A stretch of 64,000 nt of DNA, taken from assembly GCA_902478785.1 (NCBI GenBank), contig CABSMJ010000011.1, forward strand, positions 1 through 64,000, given 5' to 3'. Source of the DNA: an uncultured Oscillospiraceae bacterium. GTDB taxonomy: Bacteria; Bacillota; Clostridia; Oscillospirales; Oscillospiraceae. A model generated the notes under the pieces. That model did no database searches, was not told the DNA's origin, and saw only the letters and a list, made by a program, of their open reading frames with translations. This document shows, piece by piece, positions 17,316-27,988 of this stretch (the first letter of the stretch is position 1; each line of letters opens with the position of its first letter). The position numbers and the translations under genes were made by a program.

Positions 17316-17966
17316 TCAGCCCTGCAGCGCCTTCATATAGGCCTCGGCGGTCTTGGTGATCTCGTCAAAGCGGCCCTCGTTGACCAGCTTGGCGCTGACC
17401 AGGTTGCCGCCGCAGCCCACGCCGATGCAGCCGGCCTCAATGAAAGAGGCGCAGTTCTCCGGGGACACGCCGCCCACCGCCGTCAGGGGGATGTGCTTCA
17501 AAGGTGCCTTCAAAGCCTTGATGTAGGCCGGGCCCAGAATGCCGGCGGGGAAGAGCTTGACGATATCGGCGCCGTATTCATAGGCTGCCGCCGTCTCGGT
17601 GGGGGTATAGGCGCCGGGGATGGACACCATGCCCAGGGCCTTGGTCTCCCGGATCACCGCCTCGTTGACGTTGGGGGAGATGATGTACTCGGCGCCCGCT
17701 TCACGGGCCTGATGGACCTGCTCCACGGTCATCACCGTGCCGGCACCCACGGAGACCTGATCTCCAAAGGTCTCCCGAATGGTGGAGATGGACTTGAGGG
17801 TATCCTGCCGTTTTTCCTCGCTGCTCTGGTCGAAGGTCACTTCCACACAGCGCACGCCGCCGTCCACCATAGCCTGCACCAGTTGAACAATTTGTGCGCT
17901 GGAAATCCCGCGCACAATGGCGATGATCTTATGCTCCCGGATAAATTCCAAAACATTTCTTTCCAT
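17316..17966 (-). CDS. dgoA: 2-dehydro-3-deoxy-6-phosphogalactonate/gluconate aldolase
   Basis: A 216-residue class I aldolase of the KDPG family: AIVRGISSAQ near the N terminus, CVEVTFDQ with catalytic Glu, VGAGTV, and Schiff-base Lys in DIVKLFPAG, followed by TAVGGVSPEN. ATG 17966 is set by GGAGGGAACAAAACG upstream; the open frame further upstream is leader. It is the first gene of the sugar-acid operon, with dgoK next, so KDPGal is the natural substrate, though these aldolases often accept both epimers. Confidence 0.9.
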   Translation of the reverse strand: MERNVLEFIREHKIIAIVRGISSAQIVQLVQAMVDGGVRCVEVTFDQSSEEKRQDTLKSISTIRETFGDQVSVGAGTVMTVEQVHQAREAGAEYIISPNVNEAVIRETKALGMVSIPGAYTPTETAAAYEYGADIVKLFPAGILGPAYIKALKAPLKHIPLTAVGGVSPENCASFIEAGCIGVGCGGNLVSAKLVNEGRFDEITKTAEAYMKALQG

Positions 17967-18085
17967 CGTTTTGTTCCCTCCTGACATGTTTATCTGCGGC
18001 GAAAAAATACCAAGCTCCCGCCCTTTTCCAGATTTCATTCACTTTTTGCCGGTAAACTTGCGGATTCTCCCGCTTCTCATTCGTT

Positions 18086-18114
18086 AGTATAGTAAAAAGA
18101 GCGCATGAATGCAA
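18086..18114 (-). promoter_or_regulatory. Promoter of the sugar-acid operon
   Basis: Minus strand TTGCAT (18109-18114), 17 bp, TATACT (18086-18091). It gives a leader of about 110 nt before dgoA. The 17967-18346 gap otherwise holds an AT-rich stretch that should also carry the kduD promoter (a TAAAAT at 18243-18248 lacks a clear -35). Confidence 0.7.
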
Positions 18115-18346
18115 GATGCTTTCCTGTCAAAATCACAAAACAGCTGACAAATTTTTCACCCACTTTCGTTCTGCAAGAACACGTCTCCCACGTGTTTTGC
18201 ACAAAACATTTTCGGTTTCTATTCCCCCGGTTAAAAAAATGTGGTAAAATATGTTGACTTTCCGGTAAGTGCAGCTTGCCGGCACACAGATTCGTCTCCG
18301 GAAGCGGCTGCTCTCCGGCGGCAAACAGTAGAAAGGGGCTTGATTC

Positions 18347-19117
18347 ATGATGCGCGATCTCTTCGACCTGACAGGTAAAAAGGCCATCGTCACCGGCGGC
18401 ACCCGGGGACTGGGTCACGGAATGGCAGAGGGTCTGATGGAAGCCGGCGCCTCCGCAGTGATCTTCGGCACCACCGACAAGGTGCACGCCGTAGCGAAGG
18501 AGTTCCAGGACAAGGGGCTGCAGTGTCAGGGTCTGGTGGTAGACCTGCAGGACCCGGAGGCTCGGGAAAAGGGCTTTTATGACGCCGTGGCACTTCTGGG
18601 TGGGCTGGACATCCTGGTCAATGCGGCGGGGATTCAGAGCCGGCATCCCTGCGAGCAGTTCCCCATCGCCGACTGGAATCGAGTGCTGGAGGTCAATCTC
18701 ACCGCGCCTTTTGTCCTCAGTCAGATGGCCGCCAAGGAGTTTTTGAAAAAAGAGGTTCCCAGCGGCAAGATCATCAACGTGGCCTCCATGCTCAGCTTTT
18801 TCGGTGGCTTTACCGTGCCCGCCTATGCGGCCTCCAAGGGCGGTGTGGCCCAGTTCACCAAGGCTATGTGCAACGAGCTGGCCGGCCGTGGCATCAACAT
18901 CAACGCTGTGGCCCCCGGCTATATGGACACGGAGATGAACACCGCCCTCACCGATCCCAGCAACCCCCGCTTTGCGGAGATCTCCAAGCGAATCCCCGCC
19001 CACCGCTGGGGCAATGGCGACGATATGAAGGGCGTCACCGTCTTTCTGGCCTCCCACGCCTCCGACTATGTCAACGGCGCTGTGATTCCTGTGGACGGCG
19101 GCTACCTGGTCAACTAA
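18347..19117 (+). CDS. kduD: SDR oxidoreductase, KduD / gluconate 5-dehydrogenase type
   Basis: A 256-residue short-chain dehydrogenase: TGGTRGLGHGMA for coenzyme, NAAG, catalytic Ser in NVASMLSF, and YAASKGG with Tyr and Lys. GIQSRHPCEQFPIADWNRVLEVN is typical of KduD and IdnO-like enzymes, which reduce 2,5-diketo-3-deoxygluconate to 2-keto-3-deoxygluconate or 5-ketogluconate to gluconate. Two ATGs in a row follow AAAGGGG. It is divergent from the sugar-acid operon and probably co-regulated with it. KduI is absent here. Confidence 0.85.
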   Translation: MMRDLFDLTGKKAIVTGGTRGLGHGMAEGLMEAGASAVIFGTTDKVHAVAKEFQDKGLQCQGLVVDLQDPEAREKGFYDAVALLGGLDILVNAAGIQSRHPCEQFPIADWNRVLEVNLTAPFVLSQMAAKEFLKKEVPSGKIINVASMLSFFGGFTVPAYAASKGGVAQFTKAMCNELAGRGININAVAPGYMDTEMNTALTDPSNPRFAEISKRIPAHRWGNGDDMKGVTVFLASHASDYVNGAVIPVDGGYLVN

Positions 19118-19127
19118 TTCTGCACAT

Positions 19128-19159
19128 AAAAAAGGACGCCCCAATGGGCGTCCTTTTTT
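19128..19159. terminator. Bidirectional terminator
   Basis: Fourteen-base-pair stem AAAAAAGGACGCCC (19128-19141) with 19146-19159, between converging kduD and the DeoR gene. Confidence 0.88.
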
Positions 19160-19183
19160 ATACCTTATTTAATATATGGTCTT

Positions 19184-19945
19184 TTACAGGACCGTCACGC
19201 CGCAGGCCGTAGCGGAACGGAGCACATCCTCGCTGGGCATCTTCTCGCAGATCAGCACGTTGATGTCCTCCATATGAGCGAAGGTATAGGGCATGTTGCG
19301 GTCGATCTTGTCGGTGTTCATCAACATGATGACCCGCCGGGCCTTGCGGATCACCTCGGCCTTGATCTCGCTTTCATAGGGATTGCCGGAGGTGAAACCG
19401 TTCTCCAGAGAGAAAGCAGAGGTGGCCATAAAGGCGATGTCGATGTTGATGGACCGCAGATATTCCAGAGGCAGATGGCCGGAGCAGGAGAAGGTGGTCC
19501 GGGACAGGCTGCCACCCAGCAGTGTCACCTGAGGCTGAGTGGTCCGGGCGACAATGTCCATGGCGATATTGGGCGCGGCAGTGAAGAGGACCAGATTCTG
19601 GTCCGGCATCTGCTTGGCCAGCGTCATCACCGTAGTGCCGGAGTCAAAAAAGATGGACCTCTTTTCCTCCAAAAAGGCCAAGGCCTTTCCACAGATCACA
19701 TTCTTTGCCTCAATATTGGAAATCTCCCGGCGGCTGTAAATGTCTTCTGCCGGGCCAATATTCTGCGTGTTGATCCGGGCACCTCCCCGCACACGGATGA
19801 TAGTGCCCTCTTCTTCCAGGGCAGCCAGATCTCTGCGAAGCGTCATGACAGATACATCCGGATAAAGGGCTGCCAGCTCCTCCATCCGAACGGTCCTGTG
19901 CTCGGCGATATAAGTTCGAATTGCATTGCGGCGTTCGTTTATCAT
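19184..19945 (-). CDS. DeoR-family transcriptional regulator
   Basis: A 253-residue regulator. Residues 1-55 form the winged helix-turn-helix (MEELAALYPDVSVMTLRRDLAALEEEGTIIRVRGGA). The C-terminal DeoR sensor domain shows FFDSGTTVMTLAKQ, a phosphosugar-binding loop, and later TSAFSLENGFTSG. Family members bind phosphorylated sugars and repress catabolic operons. Placed between the sugar-acid block and the operon at 20.5 kb, it could control either. No operator could be assigned with confidence. Confidence 0.88.
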   Translation of the reverse strand: MINERRNAIRTYIAEHRTVRMEELAALYPDVSVMTLRRDLAALEEEGTIIRVRGGARINTQNIGPAEDIYSRREISNIEAKNVICGKALAFLEEKRSIFFDSGTTVMTLAKQMPDQNLVLFTAAPNIAMDIVARTTQPQVTLLGGSLSRTTFSCSGHLPLEYLRSINIDIAFMATSAFSLENGFTSGNPYESEIKAEVIRKARRVIMLMNTDKIDRNMPYTFAHMEDINVLICEKMPSEDVLRSATACGVTVL

Positions 19946-20528
19946 AGCACAGTCTCCCGTAATTTCATTCTTTTCCTTACAGTCGTTCTTTTTGACATCA
20001 GGTCGGAATCAGGCTCTGCCCATTATCCACTGCGAAAAAAACAGCCTGAAAGCGATTTTTTCATCGTTTCATCTTTTTACAGATCATATCATAGTTTTTC
20101 ACACATTTCAAGGGGGGAGTGTCCCTTTTTCCTGTTGCACCGCAGGAAAACGAACAGAGGTTCTCCGGCTCTTTTTCACCCATTTTGTTCTTCCCGTTTT
20201 TTCCCGCTTCAAAACCTGCAACTGGCTTAATTCCAAACAAAAGCCGGTAAATTTGGCGTTCTCTTTTTTCTGTTTTCCGGAAACTTTTTGCGCATATCTC
20301 CAAAATATGGCAGATGTTTTTTCCCTTTCCTTTTTCTCTTTTGTTACAAACTACCTTATGATGATTCACGCATTTTTCACATTTTCTCCTTTCAGCCGCC
20401 TCTGCGCCCGCTTCAATTTCCTCCGCAGCGCTACAAAATTCACACGTTTTGAACATAAAAAGTTTGAAGCAAACATCAAGCTGTGCACATGCACCAAAAA
20501 TTTCTCGAAATTTGAGTGAAAAGCCCCG
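19946..20528. other. AT-rich, strand-asymmetric intergenic region
   Basis: About 580 bp that are clearly poorer in G+C than the genes and pyrimidine-rich on the plus strand. It must hold the DeoR promoter. Open frames in it have poor codon use and no ribosome sites, so I see no gene. Confidence 0.5.
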
Positions 20529-20529
20529 A

Positions 20530-20558
20530 TTGACGATAAGTAAAATGCCATTTATAAT
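20530..20558 (+). promoter_or_regulatory. Promoter of the transaldolase / E2-E3-E1 operon
   Basis: TTGACG (20530-20535), 17 bp, TATAAT (20553-20558). Predicted start near 20565, leaving a leader of about 165 nt. Confidence 0.8.
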
Positions 20559-20580
20559 AAAAGCATCGAGAGGAAAGAAA

Positions 20581-20601
20581 ATGATGTTCGTTTTGTTCTA
20601 A
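20581..20601 (+). CDS. Possible leader micro-ORF (MMFVLF)
   Basis: Six-codon frame ATG ATG TTC GTT TTG TTC followed by TAA, with AGAGG placed 7 nt before the ATG and only about 16 nt after the predicted transcript start. An 8-bp hairpin (20607-20614 with 20628-20635) follows at once. This layout recalls a translated leader, but it may be chance. Confidence 0.3.
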   Translation: MMFVLF

Positions 20602-20728
20602 AAATGTGCGTTTCTTCTTTTCAAGGGGAAACGCAGCCCCCGCGAAAGTAGTTGTAAAAAGCAATCCAATTGATGTCCAAACGATCAAACCACATACGGA
20701 TACAATTATATGAAGGAGGAACTCACTT

Positions 20729-22111
20729 ATGAGCCAGTATTCCACGTTGAAGCGCCGTCCCGTTTTGTTCCCCGCCTCCGCAGCCGATTTCTCCAAGAAT
20801 CTCTTCGCTATGAAAGAGGAGATCAAGGCTCTGATTGCTGACGATCCCGCCAACAAGGCTGAGTACGCTCAGGCCGCTGTGGAAGTCGCCATCGACCTGC
20901 AGTCCGCTCTGACGGATTGGGTTTTGACCAAGCTGGTGGACAAGGCCGACTGCAAGGCCGCTTCCGAGGACCTGCTGGCCTTCGCCGCCGATGTGGGCGC
21001 TGACGCTGCCGCCATCGACGCCGCCAAGGCCGAGATCGCCTCCATCGCTGACAGCTCCATCCGCAAGATGTGCGATATGTACCGCGAGGGCACCCTGAAC
21101 ACCGTTTGGGGCCATGACTACGCCTCCGGCCTGGATCACTCTCTGCGCCGCGGCGCTCGCTGGGTCACCAGCAACCCCTGCAAGATCCAGAACTTCAAGG
21201 TGGACTTCCCCGACAAGTACGCCGCCCTGGTGGAGGAGATCAAGCGCGAGAACGCCGGCGAGTCCACTTCCGTGATGGCCGCCCAGATGTTCACCAAGGT
21301 CTGCGCCATCAGCGCCCGGGCTCTGGAGCCCATCTATGAGGCCACCAACGGCCAGTGGGGCTTTGTGTGCATGCAGGTTGATCCCCGGGAGATCAAGAAC
21401 ACCCAGGCCATGATCGATCAGGTCCGCTTCTGGAACAAGGCCATGGCCAAGGAGCTGAACATGGATAAGCCCAATGTGGTGTTCAAGCTGCCCGCTGTGG
21501 AGGCTGCCATTCCCGCTGTCAAGGTGCTGCTGGAAGAGGGCTATCGCCTGTGCATGACGTTGAACTTCTCCATCACCCAGCACATGGCCTTCGCCGAGCT
21601 GCTGAGCAAGGGCAAGGATAACGAGTTCCTGGTCCTGATGGCTGGCCAGCTGGACGACAAGATTGCCGCCGAGCTGGAGGGCATGGGTGTTGCCGATGCC
21701 AAGGTCATCGCCCGCCACGGTTCCGAGGCTGTCATGCGCAAGTCCTACCGCATGCTGGCCGAGAGAGGCTACAAGAACCTGTCCATCATGTCCGCCGCTG
21801 TCCGTGGTCCCTGGCACATCCAGAACTCCATGGCTCCCGTGGACGGTGCTACCTTCCTCATCACCACTGTGACCGGCAAGATCAAGGAGTTTGACGCCGA
21901 TCCCACTCCTCTGGCTTCCATCATCGACCAGCCTACCGAGGAGAAGTACATGGATATTCTGAAGAAGAGCAAGGTCTTCATGCAGGCCTTCAGCGATCCC
22001 GAGGAGGGTATGCTGCCCTGGGATGCTCTGTATGACTATCCTCCTTTCGTCGGCTTCTTCAACAACTTCACTGCCGCTTATCAGGAGATCGAGGACGACT
22101 TCAAGGCCTGA
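20729..22111 (+). CDS. Transaldolase-family protein, long form
   Basis: A 460-residue protein of the transaldolase fold, longer than TalB (about 317). It keeps WVTSNPCKI (equivalent of TTNPS) and Schiff-base Lys253 in VVFKLPAVEAAIPAVK, then CMTLNFSITQHMAFAE (equivalent of NLTLLFS). An extra 100-150 residue helical N-terminal part precedes these. It is probably a Schiff-base aldolase or transaldolase acting on a ketose (phosphate), but not necessarily fructose 6-phosphate. First gene of the operon, GAAGGAGG before the ATG; strong codon bias (Lys mostly AAG) suggests high expression. Confidence 0.75.
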   Translation: MSQYSTLKRRPVLFPASAADFSKNLFAMKEEIKALIADDPANKAEYAQAAVEVAIDLQSALTDWVLTKLVDKADCKAASEDLLAFAADVGADAAAIDAAKAEIASIADSSIRKMCDMYREGTLNTVWGHDYASGLDHSLRRGARWVTSNPCKIQNFKVDFPDKYAALVEEIKRENAGESTSVMAAQMFTKVCAISARALEPIYEATNGQWGFVCMQVDPREIKNTQAMIDQVRFWNKAMAKELNMDKPNVVFKLPAVEAAIPAVKVLLEEGYRLCMTLNFSITQHMAFAELLSKGKDNEFLVLMAGQLDDKIAAELEGMGVADAKVIARHGSEAVMRKSYRMLAERGYKNLSIMSAAVRGPWHIQNSMAPVDGATFLITTVTGKIKEFDADPTPLASIIDQPTEEKYMDILKKSKVFMQAFSDPEEGMLPWDALYDYPPFVGFFNNFTAAYQEIEDDFKA

Positions 22112-22203
22112 TAACAGCATCTTTTCGGCGGACGGCCCCGTGGCACGGCGCCGTCCGCCGATTATCTCCGAATATTTGAGTTTTCATAGGGAGGAACAGT
22201 TCA

Positions 22204-23922
22204 ATGGCTTCTTTGATCAGAATGCCACAGAAGGGATTGTCGGAAGACAGTGCAATCCTCAGTAAGTGGTATGTAAAAGAAGGCGACGCGGTCAAGAAGG
22301 GCGACTATCTCTTCGCCATCGAGACCGGCAAGGCCACCTTCGATGTGGAATCCGAAGAGGACGGCGTGGTTTTGAAGACCATCGGCGGCGAGGGCGATGA
22401 GATCCCCGTCAAGACCGTGGTTTGCGTCGTGGGCCAGGCTGGCGAGAGCTTCACCCTGGACGACGGTGCAGCGCCTGCTGCCGCTCCTGCCCCCGCTCCT
22501 GCGGCTCCTGCCGCTGCTCCCGCGCCGGCACCTGTTGCCGCCGCTGCCCCGGAAACTGCCCCTGAGGGCGTCACCTTCGTTCGCATGCCCCAGAAGGGCC
22601 TCTCTGAGGAGAGCGCCATTTTGAGCAAGTGGTATGTCAAGGAAGGCGACACCGTCAAGAAAGGCGACTACCTCTTTGCCATCGAGACCGGCAAGGCCAC
22701 CTTCGACGTGGAGGCCGAGGAGGACGGCACCGTCCTCCAGACCATCGGCGAGGAGGGCGACGAGATCGCCGTCAAGAAGGTGGTCTGCGTGATGGGCCCC
22801 GCTGGCTGCAGCTATCGTTACAGTGAGGGAGCTGCCGCGCAAGCTCCCTCTGCCGCCGCCCCCGCTGCGGCGCCTGCCGCTCCTGCGGCTGCTGCTGCCC
22901 CTGCCGTCGCTCCCGCCACTGCCGCGGAGCTGGCTGCCATCCATATCTCTCCCCGGGCCCGCCACATGGCCGAGGCCAAGGGCATCGACTATCGCTTCGC
23001 CAAGGGCACCGGCCCCCACGGCCGTGTGATCCAGCGGGACATCGAGGCTATGCTCTTCACCGGCCCCTACATCACCGATGCCGCCAAGCCCTTTGCCACC
23101 GGCACGGAGCAGGGCTCCGGTCTCTCCGGCGCTGTCACCACCGCCGATCTTGGCACCACCAAGGCCGCAGCTCCTGCCGCCCCCGCAGCACCTGCGGCGC
23201 CTGCCGCTCCCGCTGCCCAGGCCGAGTGCGACTACGAGGTGGTCCGCAACAGCCACATGCGCAAGATCATCGCCAAGAACATGCACAACTCCCTGTCCAC
23301 CATGGCACAGCTGACCCACAACAGCTGCGCCGACGCCTCCGCCATCCAGGCCTATCGTGCCCGGGTCAAGGCCGGCGGCGAGAAGGCAGGTTTGGGCTCC
23401 ATCACCCTCAACGACATGGTGATGTACGCCGTGGCCCACACCATTCTGGACTTCCCCGAGCTCAATGCCCATTACAGCGACGAGGAGATGAAGATCTTCA
23501 AGACCGTCAACCTGGGCATGGCCGTGGATACCCCCAGAGGTCTGCTGGTGCCCACCATCATGCACGCCGAGAAGCTGAGCCTCAACGAGCTGAGCGCTCA
23601 GGCCAAGGAGCTGGCCGCTGCCTGCCAGGCGGGCAACATCGATCCGGCCAAGCTCTCCGGCGCCTCCTTCACCGTGTCCAATCTGGGCGCCTTCGGCATC
23701 ACTTCCTTCACTCCCATCATCAACCCGCCTCAGACTGGTATCCTGGGCGTGTGCAACATCGAGTACAAGGTCCGTATGAAGAACGGACAGCCTGAGTTCT
23801 ATCCCGCCATCAACCTGTCCCTGACCTATGACCATCGGGCCATGGACGGCGCACCGGCCTCCCGCTTCCTGCAGGCTCTGGGCCGGAATCTGGAGAACTT
23901 CGATCTTCTCCTGGCGAAATAA
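22204..23922 (+). CDS. Dihydrolipoamide acyltransferase (E2) with two lipoyl domains
   Basis: A 572-residue E2 core of a 2-oxoacid or acetoin dehydrogenase complex. Lipoyl domain 1 (residues 1-78, Lys43 in ETGKATF) and lipoyl domain 2 (about 120-197, Lys164) are nearly alike. They are joined by Ala-Pro-rich swinging linkers. A peripheral-subunit-binding domain follows (ISPRARHMAEAKGI, about 248-285), then another Ala-Pro linker and the catalytic acyltransferase domain (about 345-572) with the DHRAMDG active-site motif. The lipoyl motif is GKA where many have DKA. It moves acyl groups from the fused E1 at 25372 to CoA, with E3 next door. Confidence 0.93.
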   Translation: MASLIRMPQKGLSEDSAILSKWYVKEGDAVKKGDYLFAIETGKATFDVESEEDGVVLKTIGGEGDEIPVKTVVCVVGQAGESFTLDDGAAPAAAPAPAPAAPAAAPAPAPVAAAAPETAPEGVTFVRMPQKGLSEESAILSKWYVKEGDTVKKGDYLFAIETGKATFDVEAEEDGTVLQTIGEEGDEIAVKKVVCVMGPAGCSYRYSEGAAAQAPSAAAPAAAPAAPAAAAAPAVAPATAAELAAIHISPRARHMAEAKGIDYRFAKGTGPHGRVIQRDIEAMLFTGPYITDAAKPFATGTEQGSGLSGAVTTADLGTTKAAAPAAPAAPAAPAAPAAQAECDYEVVRNSHMRKIIAKNMHNSLSTMAQLTHNSCADASAIQAYRARVKAGGEKAGLGSITLNDMVMYAVAHTILDFPELNAHYSDEEMKIFKTVNLGMAVDTPRGLLVPTIMHAEKLSLNELSAQAKELAAACQAGNIDPAKLSGASFTVSNLGAFGITSFTPIINPPQTGILGVCNIEYKVRMKNGQPEFYPAINLSLTYDHRAMDGAPASRFLQALGRNLENFDLLLAK

Positions 23923-23937
23923 AAGGAGGAAAACACA

Positions 23938-25311
23938 ATGCTTTATGATGTGATCGTCCTGGGCGGCGGCCCGGGCGGCTATGTGGCCGCGGAGCGCGCC
24001 GGTCATGCCGGGCTGAAGGTTTTGCTGATCGAGCAGCGGGCCTTGGGCGGCACCTGCCTCAACGAGGGCTGCATCCCCAGCAAGGCTCTGCTCAACTCCT
24101 CCAAGATCTATCACTACACCACCGAGTACGGACAGAAGTACGGCGTGTACTGCGAGGGCTCCCGCATCGACCAGAAGGCTGTGGTGGCCCGCAAGGAAAA
24201 GGTCATCAAGACCCTGGTCTCCGGCGTGGCCGCCGCTATGAAGGCCAACCACGTGGAGGTCCTCAACACCACCGGCATGATCCGCGGCCGCAGCGCCGAG
24301 GGCATCGAGGTGGAGGCCAACGGCACCGTCTACACCTGCAAGAACCTGATCATCGCCACCGGCTCCAAGGCCTCTGTGCCTCCCATCCCCGGTGTCAAGG
24401 AGGGCATTGCCTCCGGCTTCGTGATGACCAACCGGGAAGCCCTGGCTCTCCAGGAGCTGCCCAAGCGTCTGGTGGTCATCGGCGGCGGCGTCATCGGCCT
24501 GGAACTGGCTGCCTACTACGGCGTGGTGGGCTGCGAGACCTCCGTGGTGGAGATGCTGCCCAAGATCGCCGGCCCCATCGACGACGAGATCTCCGCCCTG
24601 CTGCAAAAGGGCTATGAGAAGGACGGCATGAAGTTCTATCTGGGCGCCAAGGTGGTCCGCGTGGATCCCGACGGCGTGGTCTATGAGAAGGACGGCAAGG
24701 AAGAAAAGATCGTCTGCGACAAGGTGTTGCTGGCCATCGGCCGCAAGCCTGTGGCCGACACCTGCGGTGTGGAGAAGCTCAATATCCAGGTGGAGCGTGG
24801 CGCCATCGTGGTGGACGAGTGCTGCCGCACCAACGCCGTCAACGTTTACGCCGTAGGCGATTGCAACGGCAAGTCCATGCTGGCCCACTCTGCCTACCGG
24901 ATGGGCGAGGTGGCTGTCAACACCATCCTGGGCCGTAAGGACCGGATGCGTCTCAAGGCCATCCCCAGCGTACTCTACACCAACCCCGAGGTGGGCTGCG
25001 TGGGCATGACCGAGGCCCAGGCCAAGGCTGCCGGCATCGACACCGCCGTGGTGAAGCTGCCCATGGCCTACGCCGGCCGCTATGTGGCCGAGAACGAGGG
25101 CGGCAACGGCATCGCCAAGTTCATCTTCGACAAGAAGTACAAGACTCTGGTGGGTGCCCATGTGATGTCCAACTATTCCTCTGAATTCATTCTGGCCTGC
25201 GGCATCATGATCGAGAAGGAAATGACCGTGGATGCCATCCGCGAGATCGTCTTCCCCCACCCCTCTGTCAGCGAGATCATCCGCGAAGCGGCCTTTGCCG
25301 TACAGCTGTAA
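23938..25311 (+). CDS. lpdA: Dihydrolipoyl dehydrogenase (E3)
   Basis: A 457-residue flavoprotein that reoxidises the lipoyl groups of E2 with NAD+. FAD site GGGPGGYVAAERA at the N terminus, redox disulfide Cys40/Cys45 in GGTCLNEGCIPSK, NAD site VIGGGVIGLELAAYYGVVG, and the C-terminal HPSVSEII segment that carries the catalytic His. It begins 15 nt after E2 behind AAAAGGAGG. Confidence 0.96.
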   Translation: MLYDVIVLGGGPGGYVAAERAGHAGLKVLLIEQRALGGTCLNEGCIPSKALLNSSKIYHYTTEYGQKYGVYCEGSRIDQKAVVARKEKVIKTLVSGVAAAMKANHVEVLNTTGMIRGRSAEGIEVEANGTVYTCKNLIIATGSKASVPPIPGVKEGIASGFVMTNREALALQELPKRLVVIGGGVIGLELAAYYGVVGCETSVVEMLPKIAGPIDDEISALLQKGYEKDGMKFYLGAKVVRVDPDGVVYEKDGKEEKIVCDKVLLAIGRKPVADTCGVEKLNIQVERGAIVVDECCRTNAVNVYAVGDCNGKSMLAHSAYRMGEVAVNTILGRKDRMRLKAIPSVLYTNPEVGCVGMTEAQAKAAGIDTAVVKLPMAYAGRYVAENEGGNGIAKFIFDKKYKTLVGAHVMSNYSSEFILACGIMIEKEMTVDAIREIVFPHPSVSEIIREAAFAVQL

Positions 25312-25371
25312 CTCACGGGAACCCCTCCTGAAGGCATCAGAGATTCCCTCAAGAAAATAAGGAGTGAAATC

Positions 25372-27846
<2,475 letters not shown>

Positions 27847-27857
27847 AACGCCATATA

Positions 27858-27892
27858 CCCGCATCGTTCCGCCGCCGGCGGAGCGGTGCGGG
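27858..27892 (+). other. Hairpin between E1 and aldehyde dehydrogenase genes
   Basis: GC-rich stem CCCGCA..CCGCC with its complement ending at GCGGG, without a T run. It may stabilise the upstream mRNA or set expression between the two genes. Confidence 0.4.
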
Positions 27893-27988
27893 TCATGGAG
27901 GAAACCGCTTGCCTCTAGTGAGCACGTTTCCCATCTTGAATCCAGCTAACCCCTGTGATACACTATATTTTTGATGGAGGTCATACAA

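Noticed and set aside
20061..20456. A 131-codon Cys/Lys-rich minus-strand frame in the DeoR-transaldolase gap
   Set aside because: No ribosome site or family; the composition follows the AT-rich tract.
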